Assembly (NCBI RefSeq): GCF_005871085.1
Contig: NZ_VAUP01000035.1
Coordinates: 62,001 to 126,000 of the forward strand
From: Xanthobacter autotrophicus
GTDB taxonomy: Bacteria > Pseudomonadota > Alphaproteobacteria > Rhizobiales > Xanthobacteraceae
DNA length: 64,000 nucleotides
Direction: 5' to 3'
The notes under the pieces are model-generated. The model worked only from the letters and a program-made list of their open reading frames with translations, ran no database searches and was not told the origin of the DNA. Position 1 is the first letter of the stretch. Each line of letters opens with the position of its first letter. The position numbers and the translations under genes are program-made. This document shows, one piece after another, positions 7,860 through 17,391 of this stretch.

Positions 7860-9272
7860 TCAGGACAAGGCGCGGGCGGTCTCGCGGATGATGTCGAAGG
7901 CGGCGTCCACGTCCGCTTCAGTAGCCTCCATGGACCCCGCCTGAAAGCGGATGGCGAGGCGGCCGTCCACCCGGGTCGGGGTGAGATAGAGCTGCCCGCC
8001 ATCATTGATGGCCTGGAGCAGGGCCAGCATGTGGGCATCACCGTCGCGTCCGTCGCCGGGATCGTGGCGGAAGGCGAACAGGGACAGCACCGGCGTCGAG
8101 GCCAGCGCGAAGCCTGGCTCCGCCGCGATGCGCGCGGCCAGCGCCTGCGACCAGCCCACATGGTTGCGGATCATCTGCCGCAGTCCCTCAAGCCCGTGGG
8201 CCCGCAGCACGAACCACAGCTTCAGCGCCCGGAAGCGGCGGCCCAGCTGGATGGTCCATTCGCTGAAATTGACGATGCCATCATGGGCATGGGTCTTCAG
8301 ATATTCCGGCTGGATGGCCAGCGTCGCCAGATGGTCGTCAGGGCTCCGGAGGAAATGGGCGGAGCAGTCGAACTGCACGCCGAGCCATTTGTGGGGGTTC
8401 AGCACGATGGAATCGGCCTGTTCCACCCCCGCCCACAGGGGACGGAATTCGGGACACACCATGGCCGAACCCGCCCAGGCCGCATCCACATGGACGAACA
8501 GGCCATAGCGGTGCGCCACCTCCACCACTGCCGCAACGTCATCCATGGCGCCGGTGCTGGTGCCACCCACGCAGGCGACGACGCCGGCCGGCACGAAGCC
8601 TGCCGCCTTGTCGGCCTGAATGGCCGCCTCCAGCGCCTCGGGCACCATGCTCCTGAGCGGGCCTTGCGTGGGGATGCGCACCAGATTGTCGTCGCCGATG
8701 CCGCAGAACCATGCCGCCCGGTCGATGGAGCTGTGCACCTCGCTGGAGGTGTAGACCCGCAGTTGCGGGCGGCCCGAAAGCCCGGTGCGATTGCCGGTGA
8801 AGCCCAGCGCCCGCTCGCGCATGGTGAGGAAGGCGCACAGGGTAGCCGAGGAGGCCGAATCCTGGATCACGCCGGAAAAGCCCTCCGGCAGGCCCACCGC
8901 CTGGCGCAGCCAGTCGAGGGCCACGATCTCCAGCTCCGTGGCGGCAGGGGAGGTCTGCCACAGCAGGCATTGGGCGCCCATGGCGGAGGAGAGAAATTCG
9001 CCGATCACGCTCGCCGGACTGGCATTGGCCGGAAAGTAAGCGAAGAAGCGCGGGTGCTGCCAATGGGTCATGCCCGGCACCAGGATGCGCTCGAAATCCG
9101 CGAAGATGTCGGCCATGGGCTCTGCCTCTTCCGGCGCGGAAGTCGGCAACTGGGCCGCGATCTCCCCCGGCTTGGTGCCGGCGCGCACCGGGCGGTTCTT
9201 CAGGCCCGCGCGATAGTCCGCCGCCCAGTTCGCCGCCACCAGCGCCCAATGGCGGAACGCCTCCCCCTTCAT
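7860..9272 (-). CDS. PLP-dependent group II amino-acid decarboxylase (aromatic-L-amino-acid decarboxylase-like)
   Basis: A 470-residue enzyme of the DOPA/tryptophan/tyrosine decarboxylase family. It shows the N-terminal THWQHPRFFAYFPAN block (69-83), EVHSSIDRAAW with the PLP-stacking His180, the PLP-binding Asp in HVDAAWAG (261-268) and the Schiff-base Lys295 in NPHKWLG. Length and domain order match the family. Substrate cannot be read from sequence: aromatic amino acids (giving tryptamine, tyramine or phenylethylamine) are most likely. The gene is divergent from ilvD, with 240 bp between, and ends against the dispersed repeat. No transporter or amine oxidase is adjacent, so its pathway is unclear. 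Confidence 0.88.
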   Translation of the reverse strand: MKGEAFRHWALVAANWAADYRAGLKNRPVRAGTKPGEIAAQLPTSAPEEAEPMADIFADFERILVPGMTHWQHPRFFAYFPANASPASVIGEFLSSAMGAQCLLWQTSPAATELEIVALDWLRQAVGLPEGFSGVIQDSASSATLCAFLTMRERALGFTGNRTGLSGRPQLRVYTSSEVHSSIDRAAWFCGIGDDNLVRIPTQGPLRSMVPEALEAAIQADKAAGFVPAGVVACVGGTSTGAMDDVAAVVEVAHRYGLFVHVDAAWAGSAMVCPEFRPLWAGVEQADSIVLNPHKWLGVQFDCSAHFLRSPDDHLATLAIQPEYLKTHAHDGIVNFSEWTIQLGRRFRALKLWFVLRAHGLEGLRQMIRNHVGWSQALAARIAAEPGFALASTPVLSLFAFRHDPGDGRDGDAHMLALLQAINDGGQLYLTPTRVDGRLAIRFQAGSMEATEADVDAAFDIIRETARALS

Positions 9273-9512
9273 GATATTGTCCTATCTTTCGACCTTGGGC
9301 CGGGACATAGCCGACTTCAGCCGGGCTGGAAAACCCGCGCCACGCCGCAGGCCGGTGCCCGCCCTCGTGATCACGGGCGCGGCGGAAGCCGTGATAGAGT
9401 GTCGCATCAAAGGCCTTTCACGCCGGCCCACATGGTTCTAAGACGGCCGGCAGCTGAACGCGCCAGGCCGAGGGCCATCGCGCACCACAACATATAAGAG
9501 GCAAGAGAGGAC

Positions 9513-11366
9513 ATGCCCCAGTACCGCTCCCGCACCTCCACCCACGGTCGCAACATGGCCGGCGCCCGCGGCCTGTGGCGCGCCACAGGCATGAAGGACG
9601 GGGATTTCGGCAAGCCCATCATCGCCGTGGTGAACTCCTTCACCCAGTTCGTGCCAGGCCATGTGCACCTGAAGGATCTTGGCCAGCTGGTGGCTCGCGA
9701 GATCGAGAAGGCTGGCGGCGTCGCCAAGGAATTCAACACCATCGCGGTGGATGACGGCATCGCCATGGGCCATGACGGCATGCTCTATTCCCTGCCGTCC
9801 CGCGAGATCATCGCCGACAGCGTGGAATATATGGTGAACGCGCACTGCGCCGACGCCATGGTGTGCATCTCCAATTGCGACAAGATCACCCCCGGCATGC
9901 TGATGGCCGCCATGCGCCTCAACATCCCGGCGGTGTTCGTCTCCGGCGGGCCCATGGAGGCCGGCAAGGTGCTGCTCTCCACCGGCGAGAAGAAGGTGGA
10001 CCTCATCGACGCCATGATCGCGGCGGCCGACGACAAGGTCACCGACGCCGACGTGCAGGTGATGGAGCGCTCCGCCTGCCCCACCTGCGGCTCGTGCTCC
10101 GGCATGTTCACCGCCAATTCCATGAACTGCCTCACCGAGGCGCTGGGCCTGGCGCTGCCGGGCAACGGCTCCACGCTCGCCACCCACGCCGACCGCGAGC
10201 GGCTGTTCGTGGAGGCCGGCCACCTCATCGTCGACCTCGCCCGCCGCTATTACGAGCAGGACGATGCCAGCGTGCTGCCGCGCTCGGTGGCCTCCTTCAA
10301 GGCGTTCGAGAACGCCATGACGCTGGACATCTCCATGGGCGGCTCCACCAACACGGTGCTGCATCTGCTCGCCGCCGCCAACGAGGGCGAGGTGCCCTTC
10401 ACCATGGCCGACATCGACCGGCTGTCGCGCAAGGTGCCGGTGCTGTGCAAGGTGGCGCCGGCGGTGGCCAACATCCACATGGAGGACGTGCACCGCGCCG
10501 GCGGCATCATGGCCATCCTCGGCGAGCTGGACCGCGGCGGCCTCATCCACACCGAGCTGCCCACCGTGCACGCCGCCACCATGGCCGACGCGCTGGACCG
10601 CTGGGACGTAAAGCGCACCAAGAGCGAGAGCGTCGCCACCTTCTTCCGCGCCGCGCCGGGCGGGGTGCCTACCCAGGTGGCCTTCAGCCAGTCCCGCCGC
10701 TGGGACGACCTCGACCTCGACCGTGAGACCGGCGTCATCCGCGACGTGGCCCATGCCTATTCCAAGGACGGTGGCCTCGCCGTGCTCTACGGCAACATCG
10801 CGCTGGACGGCTGCATCGTGAAGACGGCCGGCGTGGACGCCTCGATCCTGAAGTTCACCGGCAAGGCCCGCATCTTCGAGAGCCAGGACGCGGCGGTGGA
10901 AGCCATCCTGTCCACCGGGCGCATCCAGGCCGGCGACGTGGTGCTGATCCGCTACGAGGGACCGCGCGGCGGGCCGGGCATGCAGGAGATGCTCTATCCC
11001 ACGTCCTACCTGAAGTCGAAGGGCCTCGGAAAGGCGTGTGCGCTGGTCACCGACGGGCGCTTCTCGGGCGGCTCCTCGGGCCTGTCCATCGGCCATGTCT
11101 CGCCGGAAGCGGCGGAAGGCGGGGCCATCGGTCTGGTGGAGGAAGGCGACACCATCGAGATCGACATCCCGAACCGCATCATCCGCGTGGCGGTGTCCGA
11201 TGAGGTGCTGGCCGAGCGCCGCGCCGTGATGGAATCCAAGGGCGACAAGGCGTGGCAGCCGGAAAACCGCAAGCGCGTGGTTTCCCAGGCGCTGCAGGCC
11301 TATGCGGCGCTCACCACCTCCGCCGCCCGCGGCGCGGTGCGCGACGTGAGCCGCCTGCGGCGCTGA
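9513..11366 (+). CDS. ilvD: dihydroxy-acid dehydratase
   Basis: Dehydrates 2,3-dihydroxy-isovalerate and 2,3-dihydroxy-3-methylvalerate to the 2-oxo acids in valine, isoleucine and leucine synthesis. The 617-residue protein has the iron-sulphur ligands Cys122 ([12 protein letters not shown]) and Cys195 in [11 protein letters not shown] (189-199), and the C-terminal [15 protein letters not shown] block with the catalytic Ser region. Length is normal. A GAGAGG ribosome-binding site lies six bases before the ATG. The gene stands alone, with its own strong terminator. A CGTGATCACG palindrome at 9366-9375 in the divergent upstream region could be an operator. Confidence 0.97.
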   Translation: MPQYRSRTSTHGRNMAGARGLWRATGMKDGDFGKPIIAVVNSFTQFVPGHVHLKDLGQLVAREIEKAGGVAKEFNTIAVDDGIAMGHDGMLYSLPSREIIADSVEYMVNAHCADAMVCISNCDKITPGMLMAAMRLNIPAVFVSGGPMEAGKVLLSTGEKKVDLIDAMIAAADDKVTDADVQVMERSACPTCGSCSGMFTANSMNCLTEALGLALPGNGSTLATHADRERLFVEAGHLIVDLARRYYEQDDASVLPRSVASFKAFENAMTLDISMGGSTNTVLHLLAAANEGEVPFTMADIDRLSRKVPVLCKVAPAVANIHMEDVHRAGGIMAILGELDRGGLIHTELPTVHAATMADALDRWDVKRTKSESVATFFRAAPGGVPTQVAFSQSRRWDDLDLDRETGVIRDVAHAYSKDGGLAVLYGNIALDGCIVKTAGVDASILKFTGKARIFESQDAAVEAILSTGRIQAGDVVLIRYEGPRGGPGMQEMLYPTSYLKSKGLGKACALVTDGRFSGGSSGLSIGHVSPEAAEGGAIGLVEEGDTIEIDIPNRIIRVAVSDEVLAERRAVMESKGDKAWQPENRKRVVSQALQAYAALTTSAARGAVRDVSRLRR

Positions 11367-11391
11367 TCACGACGAGACCCGCCAAAGGAAA

Positions 11392-11414
11392 GGGGCGCCT
11401 CGGCGCCCCTTTTT
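11392..11414 (+). terminator. Rho-independent terminator of ilvD
   Basis: An 8-bp perfect GC stem (GGGGCGCC with its complement), a 2-base loop and TTTTT follow the ilvD stop by 25 bases. This is a classical intrinsic terminator. Confidence 0.9.
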
Positions 11415-11445
11415 GCTTGGTGCAGGTGGTTCGGTCGCGTGCCAA

Positions 11446-11931
11446 TCAACGTGTGCAGGTCAGCTGCCCGTTGAAGTTGGCGATGTCCCGCGCGCCCCAG
11501 CAATAGCGCATGTTCACCGAGGAGTTCACGAACAGGTTGCCGCCCACGCGGCACTGCGCCCGCAGGACATTGTCCGGACCCACGAAGGCATTGCGGCAGG
11601 TGCGCTGATAGGAACCGGGAGGCGCCGGCATGGGGCCGGGGGGCGGGGGCGGCGGCATGGGCCGGCCACGGACACACCACAACTGGCCGTCTTGGTTGGA
11701 AATGTCACCCCGGCAGCTCGGGAAGTCGTTGAGCCGGGTCTGCACCCAATTGCCGCGACGGGTGGCGCAGAAGGCGGTAAGATCGCGCCCGCGACGCACC
11801 TGCACATTGTTGCAGCTGTTGAGATAACTGCCCCCCGGCACCGGCTGGGCCATGGCTTCGCCGGCTGAGACCATCCAGCCCAGCGCCAGCAGCAGACCGA
11901 ACAGGCCCGCGACGACGACATTTCGCTTCAT
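11446..11931 (-). CDS. secreted protein with two cyanovirin-N homology (CVNH) repeats
   Basis: A 161-residue exported protein. Residues 1-28 form a signal peptide (Lys-Arg, hydrophobic core, AMAQ end). Two copies of a CVNH-like repeat follow. Repeat 1 (about 33-87) runs GSYLNSCNNVQVRRGRDLTAFC, then TRLNDFPSC and ISNQDGQLWC. Repeat 2 (about 106-160) runs GSYQRTCRNAFV, LRAQC, MRYCWG and ANFNGQLTC. They are joined by a proline-rich linker of about 15 residues. The Cys, DGxL and GSY positions recur in both halves. Cyanovirin-type domains bind mannose-rich glycans; carbohydrate binding outside the cell is therefore inferred. The gene stands alone, convergent with ilvD. Confidence 0.8.
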   Translation of the reverse strand: MKRNVVVAGLFGLLLALGWMVSAGEAMAQPVPGGSYLNSCNNVQVRRGRDLTAFCATRRGNWVQTRLNDFPSCRGDISNQDGQLWCVRGRPMPPPPPPGPMPAPPGSYQRTCRNAFVGPDNVLRAQCRVGGNLFVNSSVNMRYCWGARDIANFNGQLTCTR

Positions 11932-12087
11932 GTTTTCCCCCCTGTGGAAAGGCGCGCCCTTCTACCACGGCGAATCAGCGGACGCACAGCCGTCGTGTCC
12001 GGTACGGCACGCGCGCAGCACGGCCATCGACAGCGCCCCCCCGCTTCGATAAAAGCCGTGGCGATCCAGAAAGATAAAGACGCACCG

Positions 12088-12708
12088 ATGACCATTCGCC
12101 TGCATCGCGGCGACCTGCCCGCGGACTTCGTCGCCGCACCCGTGGTGGCAATCGACACCGAGACCATGGGGCTCAACCCCTTCCGCGACCGGTTGTGCCT
12201 GGTCCAGCTGTCCAACGGCGACGGCAGCGCCGACCTGGTGCAGATCCCGCAGGGCGCTGACGCGACCACCGCGCCGAACCTGACGCGCCTTCTGGCCGAT
12301 CCCGCCATCACCAAGCTGTTCCATTTCGGCCGGTTCGACATCGCGGTGCTCCAGCACACCTTCCATGTGATGCCGCAGCCGGTGTGGTGCACCAAGATCG
12401 CCTCGCGGCTGGTGCGCACCTACACCGACCGTCACGGGCTGAAGGACCTGCTGCGCGAGACCATCAACGTGGACATCTCCAAGCAGCAGCAAAGCTCGGA
12501 CTGGGGCGCCAAGGACCTCTCCGACGCCCAGCTCACCTACGCCGCCTCCGACGTGCTGCACCTGCATGCGGTGAAGGCGAAGCTGGAGGAGATGCTGGCG
12601 CGGGAGAACCGCACCGGGCTCGCCGCCGCCTGCTTCGCCTTCCTGCCGGCGCGGGCGGCCCTGGACCTCTCGGGCTGGGCGGAAGACGATATCTTCGCGC
12701 ACTCCTGA
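12088..12708 (+). CDS. rnd: RNase D-like 3'-5' exonuclease (DEDDy, short form)
   Basis: A 206-residue DEDDy exonuclease. Metal-binding residues appear as DTET (Asp23, Glu25), GRFD (Asp84) and Y151AASD155. It lacks the C-terminal HRDC domains of E. coli RNase D, as is normal for the short alphaproteobacterial form found next to lptC. The likely role is 3'-end trimming of stable RNA. I chose the ATG at 12088 because the conserved fold starts there. It heads the conserved run rnd-like, lptC, lptA, lptB, rpoN, although a 233-bp gap before lptC suggests a separate promoter. Confidence 0.88.
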   Translation: MTIRLHRGDLPADFVAAPVVAIDTETMGLNPFRDRLCLVQLSNGDGSADLVQIPQGADATTAPNLTRLLADPAITKLFHFGRFDIAVLQHTFHVMPQPVWCTKIASRLVRTYTDRHGLKDLLRETINVDISKQQQSSDWGAKDLSDAQLTYAASDVLHLHAVKAKLEEMLARENRTGLAAACFAFLPARAALDLSGWAEDDIFAHS

Positions 12709-12941
12709 GCCGGCAATCTTTATCAAAAACGTGCGCTGACAACGCCTTAGCTCCGGGCCTTGCACCAGCGCGCCATTTCGGACACTTTGACCGCGTGCGT
12801 GGGGCGACGCGCCGGCCGGCCCTGTGGCTTGAGGCCTGTGAGAGCCCGTCCCGGTCAGCCAGAACGACCTGATCGGCGAAACGGTATCTCAGCTCAACAT
12901 GAAAGGCGCATGCGGGATTGGCCCGCCGCCGGAACAGGGCC

Positions 12942-13838
12942 ATGAACCGACACGTGTCGCCAAACGATTTCGACCGGCAAGGGACCGTGCCAGCGGCTGC
13001 GCATCAGGATGCGCGTCTGGAAGCGACCCCGACCTTCCGGGACTACACGGACCAGGACAGCGGTCTTGAGCAGCGCCCGAGCCCGGATTTTTCCAGCGCC
13101 CGCCGCCACAGCAAGCGCGTGCGCTGGATCAAGCGCCTGCTGCCGCTTTCCATCGTCGTGGCGGTGGTCGGCATCGGCGCCGTTTCCATCCTGTCGCAGC
13201 TGAAGCTGTCCATCGAGCTGCCGTTCGAGATCGGACACCTCACCCTCTCGGGCTCGCGCCTCACCATGGAGCTGCCCAAGCTCTCCGGCTTCACCGACGA
13301 CAATCGCGGCTACCGCGTGACCGCGCGCACCGCCACACAGGACCTGACCCATCCGGACCTCATCGACCTCACCGACATCGAGGCGCGGCTGGAGATGACC
13401 GACAAGGGCTGGGCCAAGGTTTCCGCCAAGGTGGGCACCTTCGATACCAAGAAGCAGTTCATCACCTTGGGCGACGGGGTGGACCTCGCCATGAACGGCG
13501 GTTATGGCGGCCAACTCCACGACGCCGAGGTGGACGTGAAGGCCGGTACCATCGCCACCGAGAAGCCGGTGGTCTTTACCTATCTCGACGGCAAGCTGGT
13601 GGCCGACCGCCTGCACGTGGGCGATCGTGGCACGCGGGCCCTGTTCGAAGGCAACGTGCAGTTGGATTTCCGCATGTCCAACCTGCCGGGCCAGAAGTCG
13701 GGCGAGGCGGCCCCGCCGGCAGGCTCGCCGGCCGGGACACCCGCCAAACCCCATGGCGACGCGGTGGGATCGGTTCCCGCCACGCCCGCCGCCCAGCCCA
13801 CTCCCCTTCCCCCGCGACGCCCGGTGTCCAACCCATGA
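12942..13838 (+). CDS. lptC: LPS export ABC transporter periplasmic protein LptC
   Basis: LptC is a bitopic inner-membrane protein that passes lipopolysaccharide from LptB2FG to the periplasmic LptA bridge. This 298-residue form has a long cytoplasmic N-terminus (1-60), one membrane helix (about 66-84) and a periplasmic beta-jellyroll region (90-250). The C-terminal tail (255-298) is Pro/Ala-rich and low-complexity. It is longer than the roughly 190-residue E. coli protein, which is usual in Hyphomicrobiales. The ATG at 12942 follows GGAACAGGG; an in-frame start 24 bases upstream is also possible. Its stop overlaps the lptA start (ATGA), indicating one operon. Confidence 0.85.
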   Translation: MNRHVSPNDFDRQGTVPAAAHQDARLEATPTFRDYTDQDSGLEQRPSPDFSSARRHSKRVRWIKRLLPLSIVVAVVGIGAVSILSQLKLSIELPFEIGHLTLSGSRLTMELPKLSGFTDDNRGYRVTARTATQDLTHPDLIDLTDIEARLEMTDKGWAKVSAKVGTFDTKKQFITLGDGVDLAMNGGYGGQLHDAEVDVKAGTIATEKPVVFTYLDGKLVADRLHVGDRGTRALFEGNVQLDFRMSNLPGQKSGEAAPPAGSPAGTPAKPHGDAVGSVPATPAAQPTPLPPRRPVSNP

Positions 13839-14521
13839 TCCGCCAGTCCCAGGACCGAACCGGCCTCGCCTTCCGCGCCGGGCGCCTCGCCCAGGCCGCG
13901 GCGGCGGCCATGCTCGTCGCGGCGCCCGGCGCCGCCCTTCTGGTTGTTGCAACGTCAAGCATCGCTGTGGCGCAGACCTCCAACGTGCCCAACGCGCTGC
14001 AGGGCTTTGCCAAGAACCGCGACCAGCCGGTACGCATCAACGCGGATTCCCTTGAGGTGCGCGACAAGGACAAGGTCGCGGTGTTTTCCGGCAATGTGCT
14101 GGTGACCCAGGGCGACACCACGCTGCGCTCCAAGGACCTCATGGTCTATTACGAGGGCTCCGTGGCCCAGCAGGCCGGCGGCCAGCCCGCCGGCGAGCAG
14201 GCAACCGGCGTCGATCCGTCCCAGAAGGGCCAGATCCGCAAGCTGGAAGCCGTGGGCGGCGTGGTGGTGAAGACCAAGGAGCAGACCGCCACCGGCGACA
14301 GCGGCGTGTTCGAGATGAAGACCAACACGGTGACCCTGGTGGGCAAGCCCGTGGTCCTCACCCAGGGCCCCAACGTGATCCGCGGCCAGAAGCTGGTGGT
14401 GGATCTCGTTTCCGGCGTGTCCAAGTTCGAGGGCGGGCGGGTGGAGAGCCTCATCGTTCCCGGCAGCCTGAAGCAGGATACCCCGCCCAAGCCCGACCAG
14501 GGACAGGCGCCCCGTCGCTGA
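13835..14521 (+). CDS. lptA: LPS transport periplasmic protein LptA (OstA-like)
   Basis: Periplasmic bridge protein for lipopolysaccharide transport to LptDE. The 228-residue product has an exported N-terminus (hydrophobic 15-48) and an OstA/LptA beta-jellyroll: QPVRINADSLEVRDKDKVAVFSGNV, TTLRSKDLMVYYEG, then repeated strands through IRGQKLVVDLVSGVSKFEGG. A Gln/Gly/Ala-rich insert (about 110-125) interrupts the fold. It overlaps lptC by four bases. A 240-bp gap follows before lptB. Confidence 0.88.
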   Translation: MIRQSQDRTGLAFRAGRLAQAAAAAMLVAAPGAALLVVATSSIAVAQTSNVPNALQGFAKNRDQPVRINADSLEVRDKDKVAVFSGNVLVTQGDTTLRSKDLMVYYEGSVAQQAGGQPAGEQATGVDPSQKGQIRKLEAVGGVVVKTKEQTATGDSGVFEMKTNTVTLVGKPVVLTQGPNVIRGQKLVVDLVSGVSKFEGGRVESLIVPGSLKQDTPPKPDQGQAPRR

Positions 14522-14761
14522 CGAAATCGAACGCGCGCTCCGGTTGAATTTCGCAAGCCGGTAACCAGAAGCTGGCAAAGACGCCACGCAATCCCTCAGT
14601 TTCTGCTGTTTTATCAATCGCCTACGCGATTTGCGCCGACCCGCGGCCCGCCACGCATCGGAGCGGAGCGCCCTGCGGCCCGTATTTTGCATGGAAACGT
14701 TGCATCCCTGGCGAGGACGTTCTAAACCTTCCAATCTGGGGGCCGGGGTGCGGAGGTCGCG

Positions 14762-15658
14762 TTGAACGTCCTGTCCATGTTCGGCAAGTCTAAGACGAGG
14801 TCCGGCGGTACGACCCACCGGAATGACAGCGGCGCGCCGCGCGACACGCGTCGGTGGGACGAGGACGACGGCTGGGACGAGTCCCGCTACGCCGGCCTTG
14901 ATGGTGACGGCCGCGACACCCAGCCCTTCGATTCCACCAGCGCGCTGGCGGCCTTCGGCATCGCCAAGTCTTACGGCGGCCGGCAGGTGGTGCGCGACGT
15001 GAGCCTCAACGTCCGCCGCGGCGAGGCGGTGGGCCTGCTCGGCCCCAACGGTGCCGGCAAGACCACCTGCTTCTACATGGTGACCGGGTTGGTGAAGGCC
15101 GATCGCGGCCGCATCGAGCTGGACGGCCACGACATCACCCCCATGCCCATGTATCGCCGCGCCCGTCTCGGCGTCGGCTACCTGCCGCAGGAGGCCTCCA
15201 TTTTCCGGGGCCTCTCGGTGGAGGACAACATCATGGGCGTGCTCGAGGTGACCGAGCCAAACCGCGCCCGCCGCCGCGAGGAGACCGAAGCCCTCCTTGA
15301 GGAATTCAAGATCACCCATGTGCGCAAGTCGCCCTCCATCGCGCTCTCGGGCGGCGAGCGACGGCGCCTCGAGATCGCCCGCGCACTGGCAAGCCAGCCC
15401 TCCTTCATGCTGCTGGACGAGCCCTTCGCCGGCATCGACCCCATCGCAGTGGGCGACATCCAGGCGCTGGTGCGCCACCTGACCTCACGCGGCATCGGCG
15501 TGCTCATCACCGACCACAATGTGCGCGAGACCCTGGGCCTCATCGACCGCGCCTACATCATCCATTCCGGCTCGGTTCTGATGGAGGGCGATCCCGAATC
15601 CATCGTCTCCAGCCCGGACGTGCGGCGGCTGTATCTCGGCGAGGAGTTCCGGCTATGA
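14762..15658 (+). CDS. lptB: LPS export ABC transporter ATP-binding protein LptB
   Basis: The cytoplasmic ATPase that powers lipopolysaccharide extraction with LptFG. Walker A GPNGAGKTT is at 94-102, followed by the Q-loop region YLPQEASIF, signature LSGGERRR, Walker B FMLLDEPFAGID and switch His in ITDHNVRE. At 298 residues it is longer than the usual 240: an acidic, Arg/Asp-rich N-terminal extension of about 60 residues precedes the ABC fold. The start is a TTG at 14762, chosen because GGAGG sits five bases upstream; the first internal ATG has no such site. The gene is followed 61 bp later by rpoN, as in many Hyphomicrobiales. Confidence 0.93.
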   Translation: MNVLSMFGKSKTRSGGTTHRNDSGAPRDTRRWDEDDGWDESRYAGLDGDGRDTQPFDSTSALAAFGIAKSYGGRQVVRDVSLNVRRGEAVGLLGPNGAGKTTCFYMVTGLVKADRGRIELDGHDITPMPMYRRARLGVGYLPQEASIFRGLSVEDNIMGVLEVTEPNRARRREETEALLEEFKITHVRKSPSIALSGGERRRLEIARALASQPSFMLLDEPFAGIDPIAVGDIQALVRHLTSRGIGVLITDHNVRETLGLIDRAYIIHSGSVLMEGDPESIVSSPDVRRLYLGEEFRL

Positions 15659-15719
15659 CTACGGCTTCGCCCCGGCCCGCGCTCGCCCGGCCCGGTCCCT
15701 GTCGGCAGAGGCTTCCGCC

Positions 15720-17282
15720 ATGGTGCTGAGCCCCAAGCTGGAATTCCGCCAGAGCCAGTCTTTGGTGATGACCCCGCAGCTGATGCAGGCCATCAAGCTG
15801 CTGCAGCTCTCCAACATGGAGCTGGTCGCGTACGTCGAGGCGGAGCTGGAGCGCAATCCGCTGCTGGAGCGCATCACCGAGGGCGACGGCCCGGCCGACG
15901 CCGCCAGCGGCGAGACCCCCTCCGAGACCGCCCAGCGCGACGACGCCCCCGCCCCCGAGCCCGAAGCCGCTGTTTCCGGCGACTGGATGCCCGGCGACAT
16001 GGAGCCCAGCCGGGCGGCCATGGAAACCCGCCTCGACACCGATCTCGGCAATGTTTTCCCCGACGACGCCCCCGCCGACCGCGGCGCCTCCGGCGGCGGC
16101 TCCACCGGCCAGAGCCCCTCCACCGGCGAGTGGGGCGGCGGCGAGCGCGGCGAGGACTACAATCCGGAAGCCTTCCTCACCGCCGAAATGACGCTGGCCG
16201 ATCATCTGGAGGCCCAGCTTGCGGTGGCGGTGAGCGATCCGGCCCGGCGGCTCATCGGCGTCAACGTCATCGGCCTCATCGACGAGACCGGCTATTTCAC
16301 CGGCGACCTCGACCAGCTGGCCGAGCAGCTCGGCGTGGCGCGCGCCGATGTGGAGGCCATGCTGAAGCTCATCCAGACCTTCGAGCCGTCTGGCGTGGGA
16401 GCGCGCAACCTTGCCGAATGCCTCGCCATCCAGCTCCGGGAGCGGGACCGCTTCGACCCCGCCATGCAGGCGCTGGTGGCGAACCTGGAGCTTCTGGCCC
16501 GGCACGACCGCAATGCGCTCAAGCGGGTCTGCGCCGTGGACAACGAGGACCTGGCCGACATGATCGGCGAGATCCGACGGCTCGATCCCAAGCCGGGCCT
16601 CGCCTTCGGCACCGGCGTGGTGCATCCGCTGGTGCCGGATGTCTATGTGCGCGCAGGCAAGGACGGCACCTGGCTGGTGGAGCTGAATTCCGAGACCCTG
16701 CCGCGGGTGCTGGTGAACCAGACCTATCATGCCACAGTGGCCAAGGTGGCGCGCTCGGCCGAGGACAAGAGCTTCCTTGCCGAATGCCTGCAAAGCGCCA
16801 GCTGGCTGACGCGCTCGCTGGACCAACGGGCGCGCACCATCCTGAAGGTGGCGAGCGAGATCGTGCGCCAGCAGGACGCCTTCCTGCTGCACGGCGTGCG
16901 CTATCTGCGGCCGCTGAACCTGCGCACGGTGGCGGACGCCATCGGCATGCACGAATCCACCGTGTCGCGGGTGACCTCCAACAAATACATCTCCACCCCG
17001 CGCGGCGTGGTGGAGATGAAATTCTTCTTCTCCTCGGCCATTTCCGCCTCCGGCGGCGGCGAGGCCCATTCGGCGGAGGCGGTGCGCCACCGCATCAAGC
17101 TGCTCATCGAGGCCGAGAGCGCGGACGACGTGCTCTCCGACGACACCCTGGTGCAGAAGCTGAAGGAAGCCGGCATCGACATCGCCCGGCGCACGGTGGC
17201 GAAGTATCGGGAGGGCATGAACATCCCCTCCTCGGTCCAGCGCCGCCGCGAGAAAATCGCCCTGCGCAGCGAGGCCAGCTGA
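15720..17282 (+). CDS. rpoN: RNA polymerase sigma-54 factor
   Basis: Sigma-54 directs RNA polymerase to -24/-12 promoters that need an enhancer-binding ATPase, typically for nitrogen metabolism and other alternative functions. The 520-residue protein has the Gln/Leu-rich activator region I (FRQSQSLVMTPQLMQAIKLLQLSNMEL, near residue 10), an acidic Pro-rich region II (about 60-140), a core-binding region, and the RpoN box ARRTVAKYRE at 489-498. Its position after lptB is typical. The hpf and ptsN genes that normally follow in this order of bacteria are missing here. Confidence 0.97.
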   Translation: MVLSPKLEFRQSQSLVMTPQLMQAIKLLQLSNMELVAYVEAELERNPLLERITEGDGPADAASGETPSETAQRDDAPAPEPEAAVSGDWMPGDMEPSRAAMETRLDTDLGNVFPDDAPADRGASGGGSTGQSPSTGEWGGGERGEDYNPEAFLTAEMTLADHLEAQLAVAVSDPARRLIGVNVIGLIDETGYFTGDLDQLAEQLGVARADVEAMLKLIQTFEPSGVGARNLAECLAIQLRERDRFDPAMQALVANLELLARHDRNALKRVCAVDNEDLADMIGEIRRLDPKPGLAFGTGVVHPLVPDVYVRAGKDGTWLVELNSETLPRVLVNQTYHATVAKVARSAEDKSFLAECLQSASWLTRSLDQRARTILKVASEIVRQQDAFLLHGVRYLRPLNLRTVADAIGMHESTVSRVTSNKYISTPRGVVEMKFFFSSAISASGGGEAHSAEAVRHRIKLLIEAESADDVLSDDTLVQKLKEAGIDIARRTVAKYREGMNIPSSVQRRREKIALRSEAS

Positions 17283-17327
17283 GGGACGCCAGCTGAAGCC
17301 CGCCAAGAGGTCCACAGACCCCTTGAA

Positions 17328-17346
17328 ACCGGGGAACAACCCCGGT
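17328..17346. terminator. stem-loop after rpoN
   Basis: A 7-bp perfect stem (ACCGGGG with its complement) closes an AACAA loop, 45 bp after rpoN and 46 bp beyond the convergent ohr stop. There is no T-run, so it is probably a weak or Rho-assisted bidirectional terminator. Confidence 0.45.
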
Positions 17347-17391
17347 CAGCCTCTCCCGCCGGGGAGGGGAACGTCCTCCCGGCCGCGCGGC

